This document shows positions 13,659 through 14,241 of a stretch of 14,241 nt of DNA, one piece after another (position 1 is the first letter of the stretch; each line of letters opens with the position of its first letter). The position numbers and the translations under genes were made by a program. The notes below the pieces were generated by a model that did no database searches, had not been told where the DNA came from, and saw only the letters and a program-made list of their open reading frames with translations. The DNA is taken from contig JBJMGI010000070.1 of the NCBI GenBank assembly GCA_045807945.1, positions 1-14,241 of the forward strand, read 5' to 3'. Source of the DNA: CAVQGF01 sp045807945. Its GTDB lineage: Bacteria > Acidobacteriota > Terriglobia > Terriglobales > Acidobacteriaceae.

Positions 13659-14241
13659 TGGCTACTCCACTGCGAGTCCTGTTACTAGACGACGATCCGA
13701 TAGACGCTGAGCTGAACATAGCCGCGCTTCAGGATGGCGGCTACGATTGCCAGTGGCGTCGAGTGGACCGTCGCGAGACCTACGTTCAGGCGCTCGCGAT
13801 GGCAGATTTTGAAATCGTCCTCTCCGATTACAGTCTTCCTGATTTCGACGGTCTAACGGCTCTGAAGCTTTTCCTGCAACGCGGGCTACAGCTTCCCTTT
13901 GTTCTCGTGTCCGGCAACATCGGCGAGGAAGTCGCGATCGAAAGCCTGAAGGCGGGCGCAACGGATTACGTTCTGAAGAGCCGACTGGAACGCCTTGCTC
14001 CCGTGGTAACGCGCGCGCTCCACGAAAAAGAAGAGTTGCTGCGCCGCAAGTCGGCAGAGGAAGCGCTGCGACGCTCAGAGCGCGATCTTCGCTCGCTGAT
14101 CGAGAATGCCCCTTACGGAATCTTCCGCGCCGATATGGAAGGCCGCTTCCTCGATGTGAATCCCGCGCTGGTCAAGATGCTCGGGTACGACGTTCCCGCG
14201 GAGTTGCTCGGCACGGATCCGCAACGGGATGTGTTTCTCGA
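13658..14241 (+). CDS. Receiver-PAS protein, probable hybrid signalling protein, 3' end missing
   Basis: The frame opens at ATG 13658, which overlaps the previous stop (TGATG), and runs off the window after 194 codons. Residues 4-122 form a receiver domain: acidic residues Asp11-Asp13 in LLLDDDP, phospho-acceptor Asp57 in LSDYSLPDFDG, Ser85 in VLVSGN and Lys107 in YVLKSRL. A helical linker (122-140) leads into a PAS domain from about 140 (LRSLIENAPYGIF, then DVNPALVKMLGY). Proteins of this layout usually continue into more PAS domains and a histidine kinase or a GGDEF/EAL output; the missing part decides which. Position and coupling suggest it is another phosphotransfer step or output of the upstream kinase. 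Confidence 0.9.
   Translation, partial: MATPLRVLLLDDDPIDAELNIAALQDGGYDCQWRRVDRRETYVQALAMADFEIVLSDYSLPDFDGLTALKLFLQRGLQLPFVLVSGNIGEEVAIESLKAGATDYVLKSRLERLAPVVTRALHEKEELLRRKSAEEALRRSERDLRSLIENAPYGIFRADMEGRFLDVNPALVKMLGYDVPAELLGTDPQRDVFL

Noticed and set aside
1..14241. Search for insertion sequences, integrases, attachment sites, replication origins and rRNA
   Set aside because: None seen; the only RNA gene is tRNA-Leu and no transposase or integrase domain appears in any frame.

Overview
The window is ordinary bacterial chromosome. It is gene-dense, moderately GC-rich and has short spacers on both strands. Gene content (a DUF3467 protein, a KirBac-type channel, a redoxin with a large beta-rich N-terminal region, many PAS/GAF sensors, a GT-C glycosyltransferase) and the repetitive elements suggest an Acidobacteriota chromosome of the Terriglobia/Koribacter type. 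That is inference from gene style; no rRNA marker is present. I see no mobile-element gene, phage gene or CRISPR array.

Layout. Left (1-1074, + strand): the 3' part of an S4-domain Hsp15-like protein, then a family 5 uracil-DNA glycosylase. Next, on the minus strand (3168-1066): a tRNA-Leu(UAG), a DUF3467 protein and a GT-C membrane glycosyltransferase. The glycosyltransferase gene appears to carry a short in-frame palindromic repeat element, and the tRNA/DUF3467 spacer holds degenerate heptamer repeats. Centre (+ strand, 3302-5269): an HTH-HEPN protein carrying an R-x4-H motif, then a KirBac-like potassium channel whose ribosome binding site directly abuts a strong 38-nt hairpin. Then, on the minus strand (8914-5238): PilZ protein and MFS transporter (a possible pair), a two-span small membrane protein with its own promoter-like sequence and terminator, and an exported TlpA-like thioredoxin protein that overlaps the end of the channel gene.

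Right (+ strand, 9076-14241): a three-gene signalling cassette. A 1372-residue soluble histidine kinase with six PAS and two GAF domains is followed by a single-domain Rcp1-like response regulator and a receiver-PAS protein cut by the window edge. Both junctions are TGATG stop/start overlaps, so the three are probably translationally coupled and work in one phosphorelay.

The most interesting items are the internal repeat architecture of the sensor kinase, the HTH-HEPN protein divergent from a tRNA-Leu gene, the in-frame repeat element in the glycosyltransferase gene, and the hairpin at the channel's ribosome binding site. Nothing here amounts to a clearly new multi-gene system.
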